Shown piece after piece: positions 53,810 to 62,598 of a stretch of DNA of 64,000 nucleotides. Within the stretch, counting starts at the first letter, position 1, and each line of letters starts with the position of its first letter. The translations under genes were made by a program, and so were the position numbers. The stretch is from contig NZ_BAAAFQ010000011.1 in NCBI RefSeq assembly GCF_039523615.1, positions 62,001 to 126,000 of the forward strand. Reading direction: 5' to 3'. This DNA is from Psychrosphaera haliotis (GTDB lineage Bacteria > Pseudomonadota > Gammaproteobacteria > Enterobacterales > Alteromonadaceae). A model generated the notes under the pieces. It made no database searches and was not told the origin of the DNA. It saw nothing but the letters and a program-made list of their open reading frames with translations.

Positions 53810-56047
53810 CTACACCGCTTCCGATAGTGGTTTGTCGAAATCTAAACCTACATGGCCAGCTCGTTTTAAACCTGCCATTTTAACTACACTGGATATGTCG
53901 ATAATGAGCGATACGCTGCCACTACCTAAAATAGTTGCGCCCGAAATACCGTCTACCTTCTTATAGTTCTCTTCCAAGCTTTTGATTACAAACTGCTGCT
54001 GAGCCAGTAACTCATCAACTAACAGGCCGACCTTTTCGTTGTCACTTTCCACTACAACTAAAAGCCCACCTTGAAGTTTTTGACAAGCTTCTGGGTGGTT
54101 GAATAGCTGATGCATTCTTAAAATAGGGATGTAGTCATCACGTAATCGCAATACATCCATACCACCGCCTACAGAATTTACTTTTGACATATCTATTTGT
54201 AATGACTCAACAATAGAAACTAACGGAATGATATAAATATGGTTGCCAACCTTAACCAACTGACCATCTAATATGGCTAATGTTAAAGGTAGTCTAATTG
54301 TAAATGTGGACCCATTATTGGGTTCAGAGACGACTTCCACTGTGCCATTTAACGCATTGATATTCCGCTTAACCACATCCATGCCTACTCCGCGACCAGA
54401 TATGTCACTAACTTCATCAGCAGTAGAAAACCCAGGTTTGAAAATGAGTTCGTTGATTTCTTGATTACTTAACACGGACTCTTCTGTAATTAGCCCGTTC
54501 TCTATTGCTTTTGACCTTATCTTTTCTGTATTAAGGCCACGTCCGTCGTCTATTATTTCGATAATAATATTACCGCCTTGGTGGTAGGCATTAAGAATCA
54601 CTTTACCCGCTTCACTTTTTCCTGCGGCTAAACGTTCTGGCGTGGTTTCTAAACCATGGTCTAACGAGTTTCTAATCAAATGCACCATAGGGTCAGATAT
54701 TTTTTCCATCACTGTTTTATCCAACTCAGTGCCCTCACCCTTCAGAACTAAATCAACTTTTTTGTCTAATTTTTGAGAGATATCTCGTACTAGTCTAGGA
54801 AATCTAGAAAAAACAAAACTAATGGGTAACATCCTAATGCGCATAACATTTTCTTGTAAGTCACGGGTGTTGTGAGCCAATTGCGCAAGCCCTTCTCTAA
54901 GCGCTAGTAATTTTGCGTGATCAATCTGCTCATCTTCACCTAGCTCATTCAACATCGCTTGCGTGATTACTAGTTCGCCTACCATGTTTATAAGTGAGTC
55001 AACTTTATCTGTGCCTACTCGTATTGAGCTTGATTCTTGTTTTGTTGGTTCTTTTTTATTGTCTGTTGGCGCTTTTTGTACTGGTCTAAATTCTGCTTCC
55101 ACCGTATCACTCGTTGCAGAGTCTTTCGGCTTTGAATTATCTGGTGATAGAGACTCTGGAGTTGTTGCTGGACTCGCTGAAGTGGAACCTGCTGAAGCCG
55201 GTGATTCTGGTGATTCAGTTAATGAAGACTCAGGTTTAGAAGCTTCAACCTCGTCAAGTTCACTCTCCACTTCGATTTCATCTTCAAACTGGGCAACTAA
55301 TTTAATTTCTATTTCAGCGTCGTCTTCAACCCACTCAAATACACTTTTTACGGTTTCTTCTTCACTAGTGGTATCTAAATTTATTGTCCAGCCTAAGTAA
55401 CAATCATCAGCAACTAAGTTATCAAGCTCAGGAATGCCTTTAATATTTGCTTCTACCGATAGCTCTCCATGCTCCGCTAGATCTTCAAAAATAAATAGAG
55501 GTTCATTTCCCGTCTTAAATACATGAGACTCAGGGTTAAACTTAATTTCAAAGAAGTTAGTGATTTGTGTTTTTGTTTGTTTACTTGCTAGGCCATTGGA
55601 TTCAGGTTGCGTAGCTACCGCGTTACTATTGCTTGTATTGCTAACATCTGCGGTGTTCTTCTGTTCCAAAATAGCTTCAAATTGAACACGAAGCGTATTC
55701 GCTTCTTGTGACTCTTGTTCGTCATTATTTTGAATCGACCTAAGCATATTCCTAAGGCAATCAATACTTTTGAGCATTAGGTCTACATGATTTGCAGCTA
55801 ATTCACGCTCACCGTTTCTAATTTCATCTAGTAATGTTTCTATTACGTGAGTGAAATTGGCAATCGCATTAAAACCAAAGGTACCACTGCCACCTTTAAT
55901 AGAATGGGCAGCTCTAAAGATGTTATTGATAATTTCACTGTCTACGTCACCCGGGGACAAATTAAGTAACTCGGATTCCATAGTTTCAAGGCCTTCAAAA
56001 CTTTCATCGATGAAGACTTCGTAAAATTGTGAGAGATCAATACTCAT
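53810..56047 (-). CDS. cheA: Chemotaxis histidine kinase CheA
   Basis: The 745-residue kinase has the Hpt domain with H48 in AAHSIKGG, an acidic and Ser/Pro-rich linker (about 250-335), a dimerisation region, an HATPase domain with 'HLIRNSLDHGLE' and 'DDGRGL', and a C-terminal CheW-like domain. It phosphorylates CheY and CheB. The linker is longer than in E. coli CheA and the usual P2 domain is not evident. Confidence 0.96.
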   Translation of the reverse strand: MSIDLSQFYEVFIDESFEGLETMESELLNLSPGDVDSEIINNIFRAAHSIKGGSGTFGFNAIANFTHVIETLLDEIRNGERELAANHVDLMLKSIDCLRNMLRSIQNNDEQESQEANTLRVQFEAILEQKNTADVSNTSNSNAVATQPESNGLASKQTKTQITNFFEIKFNPESHVFKTGNEPLFIFEDLAEHGELSVEANIKGIPELDNLVADDCYLGWTINLDTTSEEETVKSVFEWVEDDAEIEIKLVAQFEDEIEVESELDEVEASKPESSLTESPESPASAGSTSASPATTPESLSPDNSKPKDSATSDTVEAEFRPVQKAPTDNKKEPTKQESSSIRVGTDKVDSLINMVGELVITQAMLNELGEDEQIDHAKLLALREGLAQLAHNTRDLQENVMRIRMLPISFVFSRFPRLVRDISQKLDKKVDLVLKGEGTELDKTVMEKISDPMVHLIRNSLDHGLETTPERLAAGKSEAGKVILNAYHQGGNIIIEIIDDGRGLNTEKIRSKAIENGLITEESVLSNQEINELIFKPGFSTADEVSDISGRGVGMDVVKRNINALNGTVEVVSEPNNGSTFTIRLPLTLAILDGQLVKVGNHIYIIPLVSIVESLQIDMSKVNSVGGGMDVLRLRDDYIPILRMHQLFNHPEACQKLQGGLLVVVESDNEKVGLLVDELLAQQQFVIKSLEENYKKVDGISGATILGSGSVSLIIDISSVVKMAGLKRAGHVGLDFDKPLSEAV

Positions 56048-56075
56048 AGCAACCCCATTTTAAAAATGTGCAGAA

Positions 56076-56438
56076 TTAACGAGCGACTTTTTTAATGACG
56101 GTTAACAACTGCTCTGGATTAAACGGTTTAACTATCCAACCGGTTGCCCCCGCCGCTTTGCCTTCACCTTTTTTGTTGGTGCCAGACTCCGTGGTGAGCA
56201 TCAATATGGGTGTGAATTTAAATTGCGGTAGTGTTCTTAAGTTCCTAACGAGCTCAATGCCATCCATATTAGGCATGTTTACGTCTGATATGATCACATC
56301 AAATTCAGCGTCTCTAGCTACGTCTAGTGCTTCTTGACCATCTTTAGCTTCGGTTACATCATAACCTGCGTTTTTTAGAGTGAAGCCAACCATCTGCCTC
56401 ATAGAAGCAGAATCATCAACGGCCAGAATCTTTTTCAT
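56076..56438 (-). CDS. cheY: Chemotaxis response regulator CheY
   Basis: I chose the ATG at 56438 (MKKILAVDDS), with a GGTGAC-type site upstream. The single receiver domain has D8-D9, phospho-acceptor D52, a conserved Thr in 'LMLTTES' and Lys in 'VKPF'. It carries the signal from CheA. The STAS gene lies 8-9 bases upstream. Confidence 0.95.
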   Translation of the reverse strand: MKKILAVDDSASMRQMVGFTLKNAGYDVTEAKDGQEALDVARDAEFDVIISDVNMPNMDGIELVRNLRTLPQFKFTPILMLTTESGTNKKGEGKAAGATGWIVKPFNPEQLLTVIKKVAR

Positions 56439-56467
56439 AAAGTCACCTTTTATGTTCAAACTTGAAT

Positions 56468-56731
56468 TTAATTAGGTAATTTTAGAAACTCTTTAATACC
56501 GATTTGATTTGCAATGTTTGATAAGGATTCACTTTCACCTTGCCAAGTTATTGCACTATCGGTTAACGAGAGGGACTTTTGCAGTGAACACAATACTTGA
56601 AGCGAAGCGGTGTCAGCGTCACTAACTTCACTAATGTCTATACAGACTTCTTGTTCTGAAGACAGCAGTTCAATTAGAGATTTACTGAGCGCTTCAGCTT
56701 CACTAATGTGTAATTTTGATGCAAGTTTCAT
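56468..56731 (-). CDS. STAS-domain protein
   Basis: The 87-residue protein is a lone STAS domain ('VCIDISEVSDADTASLQVLCSLQKSL'), with Ser/Thr residues near the usual phosphorylation site. STAS proteins like this start the F7-type chemotaxis operon in many gammaproteobacteria. It is first in the operon here, so it may tune CheA or act as an anti-sigma antagonist. Confidence 0.85.
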   Translation of the reverse strand: MKLASKLHISEAEALSKSLIELLSSEQEVCIDISEVSDADTASLQVLCSLQKSLSLTDSAITWQGESESLSNIANQIGIKEFLKLPN

Positions 56732-56819
56732 CGGCTCTGTGGAGTTCTATAAAAATCATTTAACTTTAGCGTAGTCTGAAAAATCTATATTTCCAGATAT
56801 TTACCGTTATTACCGATTT

Positions 56820-57449
56820 TTATTCCACAGTTATAATTTTAAAGTCTGACAATAGAACTTCAGGATTAATGGAAGGTATTTCGCCAAGTTCTACATAGGG
56901 TTTAAACATAGCGTGAATTTGTCCCTGCGGGTTAATGAGAACAACCGAGGCGCTGTGATCAACAAAGTAACCTTCTGAAACTTCTTCAGGAGGAATGGAG
57001 TACATAAGGCCGAGGTTTCGAACAAATGGATATAAGGATTTATGTTCCGCTCGAAGGCCTAATATTGATTCGTGAAAATAATTTGTATACTGCTGAATAT
57101 TATCAACTTTGTCTCTTTTTGGATCCACCGACAAAAACAGTACTTGAGTGTTTTCTTGAACCTGAGTTAAGTCTGGAATTAGACGGCTCAACTTCATCAT
57201 CGTTGTAGGGCAAATATCTGGGCACGACAAATATCCCAAAAACAGTACGCTCCACTGCCCCATCATATTGCTTTTGGAAAAGCGCTCACCATTCTGATCG
57301 ATTAATTCAAACTCTTTAAGTTCCCTTGGTTGTGTATACAAGTGTGTATTTTTCGAAACCGATTCATCTTTATCCAACGACGAGTAAATACCCACAGCAA
57401 ATGCTACGCAGGCCAATATTGAAACGATAAGAGTTTGAGTTTTTGTCAT
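56820..57449 (-). CDS. SCO1/SenC copper chaperone
   Basis: The 209-residue protein has an N-terminal membrane anchor and the thioredoxin-like SCO fold, with copper ligands C76 and C80 in 'SCPDICP' and a later 'VDHSAS' His. It delivers copper to subunit II of the aa3 oxidase. It is the last gene of the oxidase cluster, 3 bases after the heme O synthase gene. Confidence 0.93.
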   Translation of the reverse strand: MTKTQTLIVSILACVAFAVGIYSSLDKDESVSKNTHLYTQPRELKEFELIDQNGERFSKSNMMGQWSVLFLGYLSCPDICPTTMMKLSRLIPDLTQVQENTQVLFLSVDPKRDKVDNIQQYTNYFHESILGLRAEHKSLYPFVRNLGLMYSIPPEEVSEGYFVDHSASVVLINPQGQIHAMFKPYVELGEIPSINPEVLLSDFKIITVE

Positions 57450-57452
57450 AAT

Positions 57453-58364
57453 TTAAAATCTAATTATATAGAAATGATCAACGAGTAAAGCAACAAAGAG
57501 AATTAACAAATGCCAAATGGAAAACTTAAAAGTGTCCATCGCTATTTTTTTGTCTTCGCTTACTTTTAATTGCCAAGCATATTTAAGAAACAGTAGGTTT
57601 AGGATTGTACTTGATATCAAATAAATTAAGCCAGACATCGCGACCAAATAAGGTAAAAAACAGACCAGCGTAAGTAGTACCGTATATAAAACAATAGAGT
57701 TTTTTGTAAATGCCAAACCATGAGTCACTGGCAACATAGGAATATTTACCCTTGCGTAGTCATCTCTACGATGAATAGCCAATGCCCAAAAGTGCGGAGG
57801 TGTCCAAGTGAAAATAATCATCACTAACAAAAAGGCGTTGGGATGCAAATCACCGGTCATGCTAACCCAACCTAAAAGTGGTGGCATTGCACCTGCTAAC
57901 CCGCCAATAACAATATTTTGGGGCGTAAGTCTTTTTAATACCAAGGTATAAACCACGGCATATCCAAACAAACTGGCTAACGTTAGCCACGCTGTGAGTG
58001 GATTTACGAAGGCGTATAACAATGCAAAACCAAATGCCGCTAAAGAGAATGAGAATATGATAGCTAAGCGATTTGTTACTCGTCCTTTAGCAATTGGCCT
58101 GTTGTATGTTCGTGCCATTTTTGCATCAATTTTCTGATCTACAATGTGGTTCATGGCCGCGGCTGCAGCTGAAAGCAAACCAATTCCAATCGACGACACT
58201 AAAAGTAGGTCTAAAGGAGGCCAACCTGATTGAGCTAAAACCATGCCGACAATTGCCGTTATCACTAACATGAATACCACTTTAGGTTTAGTGATTTCAT
58301 ACAAGTCTTTTAACAGGCCTGAAAACGAGTTGAATGAACTAGTTAGGGTATTTGAATAAGCCAT
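57453..58364 (-). CDS. cyoE: Protoheme IX farnesyltransferase (heme O synthase)
   Basis: The 303-residue protein has about nine membrane helices and the prenyltransferase signatures 'NHIVDQKIDAKMART' (with the DxxxD pattern) and 'HRRDDYARVNIPM'. It converts heme B to heme O. It lies between heme A synthase (gap 2 bases) and SCO1. Confidence 0.95.
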   Translation of the reverse strand: MAYSNTLTSSFNSFSGLLKDLYEITKPKVVFMLVITAIVGMVLAQSGWPPLDLLLVSSIGIGLLSAAAAAMNHIVDQKIDAKMARTYNRPIAKGRVTNRLAIIFSFSLAAFGFALLYAFVNPLTAWLTLASLFGYAVVYTLVLKRLTPQNIVIGGLAGAMPPLLGWVSMTGDLHPNAFLLVMIIFTWTPPHFWALAIHRRDDYARVNIPMLPVTHGLAFTKNSIVLYTVLLTLVCFLPYLVAMSGLIYLISSTILNLLFLKYAWQLKVSEDKKIAMDTFKFSIWHLLILFVALLVDHFYIIRF

Positions 58365-58366
58365 TG

Positions 58367-59449
58367 TTACGCCCCTTGTTGCATTAATATGCTGTTATTA
58401 TTGGGATTTTCACTTGGTACTTTATTAAATTCTATTTGTTGATGTAGCTTTTGTTGCCTTGAAACGTAATGCCATAAAACCAGTAAACTGGCGAGTAGCA
58501 ACAAGCCAACAAAGTTATGACTCACTGCAACATACAAAGGGAGATGGAATACAACATTTGAGATCCCCAAGGCAATCTGTGTTGTGGTGATTGCCATGAT
58601 TACAATGCCAAAAGGCCTTAGCTGGGTTTGTCTAAACAAAAGATAGAGCAGCATAAGAATACTAGCGGTTACAACCATTGCTCCTACTCTATGTAAAACA
58701 TGGATAGTCATTCTTGCTTCGTAAGGAAATACTCCAAACTCGTAATCTTCATAACCCGTTGGCACTGATAGTGCGCTACCAATATCAAACTTTTGTTGCC
58801 AACCTGGTTCACAAATAGGTAGGTCGGTGCAAGCTACCGCTGCATAATTAGCTGCTGTCCAACCACCTAAAGCAATTTGAAGTACAACCAAAAGGAAACT
58901 GGCTTTGATAACTAGTTTCAATTTTGACGATACATTAACCGACTCAGGTACACCATGGAGTATGTCGCTTTGATTTAGGCTTTGTGTTCGGAGTTTGAGC
59001 GTCAAAAGGAGAATTAAACAGAAGGTAGTAAAACCGCCAAGTAAATGACCCATTACCACGAGTGGCATTAAATTCATGGTCACTGTCCACATCCCTAATA
59101 CTGCTTGAAAGCCAACGGTAACAAGCAATAATCCAGAAAGCTTTAGATGTTGTCTAGCCATAACATTTAGTATAAACATGACAAAAACCAACATGCCAAG
59201 TCCACCAGCAAAATAGCGGTGAACCATCTCATTTCTAGCTTTGTGGTATTCAACTGGACGCTCTGGATAAGCTGACTCTGCTAATTCAATATGCTCAACT
59301 TCAGTAGGTACGGTAAGAAACCCATAACAACCAGGCCAGTCGGGGCAGCCCAACCCAGCATCAGTCAACCGAGTATAAGCACCTAATATAATAACGACAC
59401 AAACTAACAACAAAGATAAAATAGATAATCTATAACGAAAATTTAACAT
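58367..59449 (-). CDS. ctaA: Heme A synthase CtaA/COX15
   Basis: The 360-residue protein has about eight membrane helices, 'GCPDWPGCYG' (disulfide Cys pair), 'EMVHRYFAGGLG' and 'HVLHRVGAM' His motifs. It oxidises heme O to heme A. It is coupled to the heme O synthase gene. Confidence 0.94.
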   Translation of the reverse strand: MLNFRYRLSILSLLLVCVVIILGAYTRLTDAGLGCPDWPGCYGFLTVPTEVEHIELAESAYPERPVEYHKARNEMVHRYFAGGLGMLVFVMFILNVMARQHLKLSGLLLVTVGFQAVLGMWTVTMNLMPLVVMGHLLGGFTTFCLILLLTLKLRTQSLNQSDILHGVPESVNVSSKLKLVIKASFLLVVLQIALGGWTAANYAAVACTDLPICEPGWQQKFDIGSALSVPTGYEDYEFGVFPYEARMTIHVLHRVGAMVVTASILMLLYLLFRQTQLRPFGIVIMAITTTQIALGISNVVFHLPLYVAVSHNFVGLLLLASLLVLWHYVSRQQKLHQQIEFNKVPSENPNNNSILMQQGA

Positions 59450-59489
59450 CTGAACCCTTCTTATTTTTATTATTCGGGGTGTTTAATTA

Positions 59490-59993
59490 TTAACCTATAC
59501 GAGCATAATTTAACAGCTTTTTCAAATCAGAAAGTATGTCTTTACTAGTTCTAATTGTGATTTCACGCGTTTGACTGCCCGGGTACTTCAAAATAACTTT
59601 GCCCATTGGGTCGATTACATAAATATGATCACTGTCTAAGTCTTGATTATTAGCAGAATAGGCTTTTGTCGCTGGGTAATCTTGCAATGGCATTTCATTT
59701 GTTAATACCCACGCATTGACTCTTTTTTGCAGTTTACCTAACGCTAAATAGGTTTGATTTAGTCCATAAAGTTGCTCTTCACAAAACGCATCACAACCAG
59801 ATGCTTGTGGCTGATAAACAATGCTCCACATGGGCGTTTCAGTTTTTATAGGTAAAACTATTTCTTGTTGTAAAAACTTACCTTTATTAGTCGCTGCTGG
59901 CGTATACCAACCCATTTTTAATACTAAATATGCAAGCACCAATGGCACTACAGCCATCGCCACAAATATCCCAAAGAATGATTTAGACTTCAT
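59490..59993 (-). CDS. Oxidase-cluster membrane-anchored thioredoxin-like protein
   Basis: From the ATG at 59993 the protein has one N-terminal membrane helix and a thioredoxin-like region with C-x3-C ('CDAFCEEQ') and a 'DHIYVIDPMGKVILKYP' strand, reminiscent of SCO. It is a common but unnamed member of gammaproteobacterial aa3 clusters between SURF1 and ctaA, plausibly for copper insertion. Its start overlaps the SURF1 gene end. Confidence 0.8.
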   Translation of the reverse strand: MKSKSFFGIFVAMAVVPLVLAYLVLKMGWYTPAATNKGKFLQQEIVLPIKTETPMWSIVYQPQASGCDAFCEEQLYGLNQTYLALGKLQKRVNAWVLTNEMPLQDYPATKAYSANNQDLDSDHIYVIDPMGKVILKYPGSQTREITIRTSKDILSDLKKLLNYARIG

Positions 59994-60807
59994 TATTATT
60001 CCTTTTAGTTTTAGAACTACCTGATCGCAAACTAGCGAAGAGAAATACAATCACCGCCGCTACCGCTAGCAAAAACCACTGCACCGCATAGGCAACGTGT
60101 TTTTCTGGCGGCATAACAACGGGTTTATAAAGTTGAGGGTGTTGGTTTATCGTGTTTGAACTTGCATACAAAAACACTGGGCTCGTGGAAGGCGTCTTAT
60201 TTTTGTGAAATTCCAAAATTGCATTAACCGACTGAACTCTCTGTGGAAAAGAGTACTCACCTGTTTTGTCACTTAAAGTAAATTGCTCAAGATCAGTGGT
60301 TTTTAGTAGGCCCGTAACGTTCACCTTTTCCGGCAATAACACTTCTGGCAACTCGGCTCGTGTTGCTGGCGCTTTCCACCAACCTAAATTAACAAAAACG
60401 TAAGCATTACCATTGTTAACAGAACTATTGCTAACAAAGCCATCACTCTTGCCAACAAAGCTATCATTGTTAGTGTGAGTAACTGAGCTACCAACAAGTG
60501 CCGGCACCACTACGTCATAACCTGCTTGACCTTGGTATATCTTGTTGTCTATCAACCAAATTGACCGGTTGTCTAATGTTAATTCTAACGTAACTTCTTT
60601 ATTGTTTAACTCAGAGACGTCACCAAGTGTGATGCTGTTTAAGAGATTTTGTTGAGATAAAACAACGCCGTTTGTTTGCTCTAGGAGAATACGTTTCTGT
60701 TCGGCACGCTCAAGTTGCCAAAAGCCTAACTTGCACAAAATCAAAAATGCCGTCACAGTAATCACTAACGACCATGGTGTGAATTTAAAGCGTTTTAAAA
60801 TATGCAT
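59983..60807 (-). CDS. SURF1-family oxidase assembly protein
   Basis: The 274-residue protein has two membrane helices at the ends and SURF1 motifs 'GFWQLERAEQKR', 'GYDVVVPAL', 'VNLGWW' and 'AYAVQWF'. It assists heme A insertion into subunit I. A middle segment with 'FVGKSDGFVSNSSVNN' is a lineage-specific insert of low complexity. Confidence 0.92.
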   Translation of the reverse strand: MHILKRFKFTPWSLVITVTAFLILCKLGFWQLERAEQKRILLEQTNGVVLSQQNLLNSITLGDVSELNNKEVTLELTLDNRSIWLIDNKIYQGQAGYDVVVPALVGSSVTHTNNDSFVGKSDGFVSNSSVNNGNAYVFVNLGWWKAPATRAELPEVLLPEKVNVTGLLKTTDLEQFTLSDKTGEYSFPQRVQSVNAILEFHKNKTPSTSPVFLYASSNTINQHPQLYKPVVMPPEKHVAYAVQWFLLAVAAVIVFLFASLRSGSSKTKRNNNEV

Positions 60808-60863
60808 ACGTTTTTCATGACCAATTCAACCTAACAACCAACTACTAAAATATAGGCAAGACA

Positions 60864-61088
60864 ATGGAATTTATAGTTAAAGCCATCATCGTCATTTTAC
60901 TTTTAAGTATTATTTTCAACTTGTTTAAAGCGATGTTTACTATGTTAAAAGGTGATGAAAAAGCACCACCTATGTCGCATTTTATAGGACGTCGATTGTT
61001 ATTTACCGGCGCACTAATGTTGTTGTTACTCATATTGCTTGGGCTTGGTATTATTGAACCTAACCCAAGCCCTTACACCAAAGCTTAA
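60864..61088 (+). CDS. DUF2909-like twin-transmembrane protein
   Basis: The 74-residue protein has two membrane helices (about 4-26 and 47-67) around a basic, Pro-containing loop, typical of the small DUF2909 proteins found in aa3 oxidase clusters. It is on the strand opposite to its neighbours. Confidence 0.8.
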   Translation: MEFIVKAIIVILLLSIIFNLFKAMFTMLKGDEKAPPMSHFIGRRLLFTGALMLLLLILLGLGIIEPNPSPYTKA

Positions 61089-61095
61089 CTTTTGT

Positions 61096-61977
61096 TTATA
61101 GGATATAAACGAATATAAATAAGCAAACCCAAACCACATCAACAAAGTGCCAATACCAGCTTGTTGCTTGGAAACCAAAATGGTTTTCAGGTGTAAAGTG
61201 TTCTTTCAACACTATTCTAAAGAACATAATAATAAGCATTATGGTCCCTAGCGTTACATGTAAACCATGGAATCCTGTTAGCAAGAAAAACGTATTACCA
61301 TAAATGCCACTGGACAACATTAATCCCATTTCTCTGTATGCGTGAATATATTCTTCAACTTGTAAAACCAAGAATATACAGCCAAGTAATATAGTCGCAC
61401 CTAACCACACTTTAAGTTGAGAACGTTTATTTTGTTCAAGCCCAACATGTGCAAAATGGAGTGTCACTGACGAAATAAGTAAAATAATGGTGTTGTATAA
61501 CGGTAATCCAGTCCAACCCATTGCTTCAGTTGTTGTTCCATCTGGTGTTTTAACAAGCGGCCAAATAGCTTCAAAAGCTGGCCACAATACTTCATGTGTA
61601 CTGAGGTTGTTACTAGCTCCGCCTAACCATGGAACGGAAAACATTCGGGCATAAAATAAAGCCCCAAAGAATGCCCCAAAGAACATCACTTCAGAAAATA
61701 TAAACCAGCTCATTCCTTGTTTAAATGAACGGTCCATTTGAGCGCTATACATGCCACTCATTGATTCATCTATAACGTTTCTAAACCAACCAACTAACAT
61801 AAATATAATGGTCAGTATGCCTGCTAGCAGCAGGTAACCGCTAAAACCGGACTCCCCTTTGGTTACGTCATTAACATAACCTCCAGCCCCAAACGCTATG
61901 CAAAATAAGCCGATAGCCCCCACAATTGGCCATGGGCTTTGAGCTGGTACGTAATACTTTTGATATTCACTAGACAT
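61096..61977 (-). CDS. ctaE: Cytochrome c oxidase subunit III
   Basis: The 293-residue protein has seven membrane helices and subunit III motifs 'SWFIFSEVMFFGAFF' and 'FHGLHVTLGT'. It stabilises the aa3 oxidase core. It lies 24 bases after the Cox11 gene on the minus strand. Confidence 0.95.
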   Translation of the reverse strand: MSSEYQKYYVPAQSPWPIVGAIGLFCIAFGAGGYVNDVTKGESGFSGYLLLAGILTIIFMLVGWFRNVIDESMSGMYSAQMDRSFKQGMSWFIFSEVMFFGAFFGALFYARMFSVPWLGGASNNLSTHEVLWPAFEAIWPLVKTPDGTTTEAMGWTGLPLYNTIILLISSVTLHFAHVGLEQNKRSQLKVWLGATILLGCIFLVLQVEEYIHAYREMGLMLSSGIYGNTFFLLTGFHGLHVTLGTIMLIIMFFRIVLKEHFTPENHFGFQATSWYWHFVDVVWVCLFIFVYIL

Positions 61978-62001
61978 TATTTGCCCTCTCTATGAGCATT
62001 A

Positions 62002-62580
62002 TTATTCTGAATCAGCAAAAAGCTCTGCAAAAGCAGATGCTTCAATCTTGTCACTAATATCAAACAAGGTGTAAGACAATGTAACGGTGCCGTATTCCGC
62101 TGGTAATTCTGGGTCTATATAAAACTGCAAGCCTAGTTTGGCTAGTTCGCCCTTTTCCAACGGTTGATGGTTAAAGCAAAAACACTCAACTTTATTAAAA
62201 TAAGTTGCAGCTAACCCCGGGCTAACCGAAGGAATTGCCTGCACGACCATGTCACCTGCTGATTGATTCGAAACTAAAAAATTAACTTCATGATGTTCAC
62301 CTGGATGGACTTTTATACGCTTAATTTCTGGTTCAAAAGTCCAAGGCAAACGACCTTGGGTATGGGCGATAAACTCAACGGTAACTAACCTATCAACATC
62401 TACGGCTTGTGATTGTGACGCCACCGAATTACTTGTTTTCCCATTTAACCCCGTGATGTCGCAAAAGACATCGTAAAGAGGCACGAGCGCAAAACCGAAA
62501 CCAAACATAAATACCACGGTAAAAACCAACTTCTTGATCAGCTTTACGTGATCGGGTTTAGTATTTTGTTGAGCACTCAT
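62002..62580 (-). CDS. ctaG: Cytochrome c oxidase assembly protein CtaG/Cox11
   Basis: The 192-residue protein has one N-terminal membrane helix with 'FGFALVPLYDVFCDITG' and the copper motif 'VECFCFNHQPL'. It delivers copper to the CuB site of subunit I. It follows subunit I by 18 bases. Confidence 0.95.
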   Translation of the reverse strand: MSAQQNTKPDHVKLIKKLVFTVVFMFGFGFALVPLYDVFCDITGLNGKTSNSVASQSQAVDVDRLVTVEFIAHTQGRLPWTFEPEIKRIKVHPGEHHEVNFLVSNQSAGDMVVQAIPSVSPGLAATYFNKVECFCFNHQPLEKGELAKLGLQFYIDPELPAEYGTVTLSYTLFDISDKIEASAFAELFADSE

Positions 62581-62598
62581 AAAAACCTCTTTTGACCG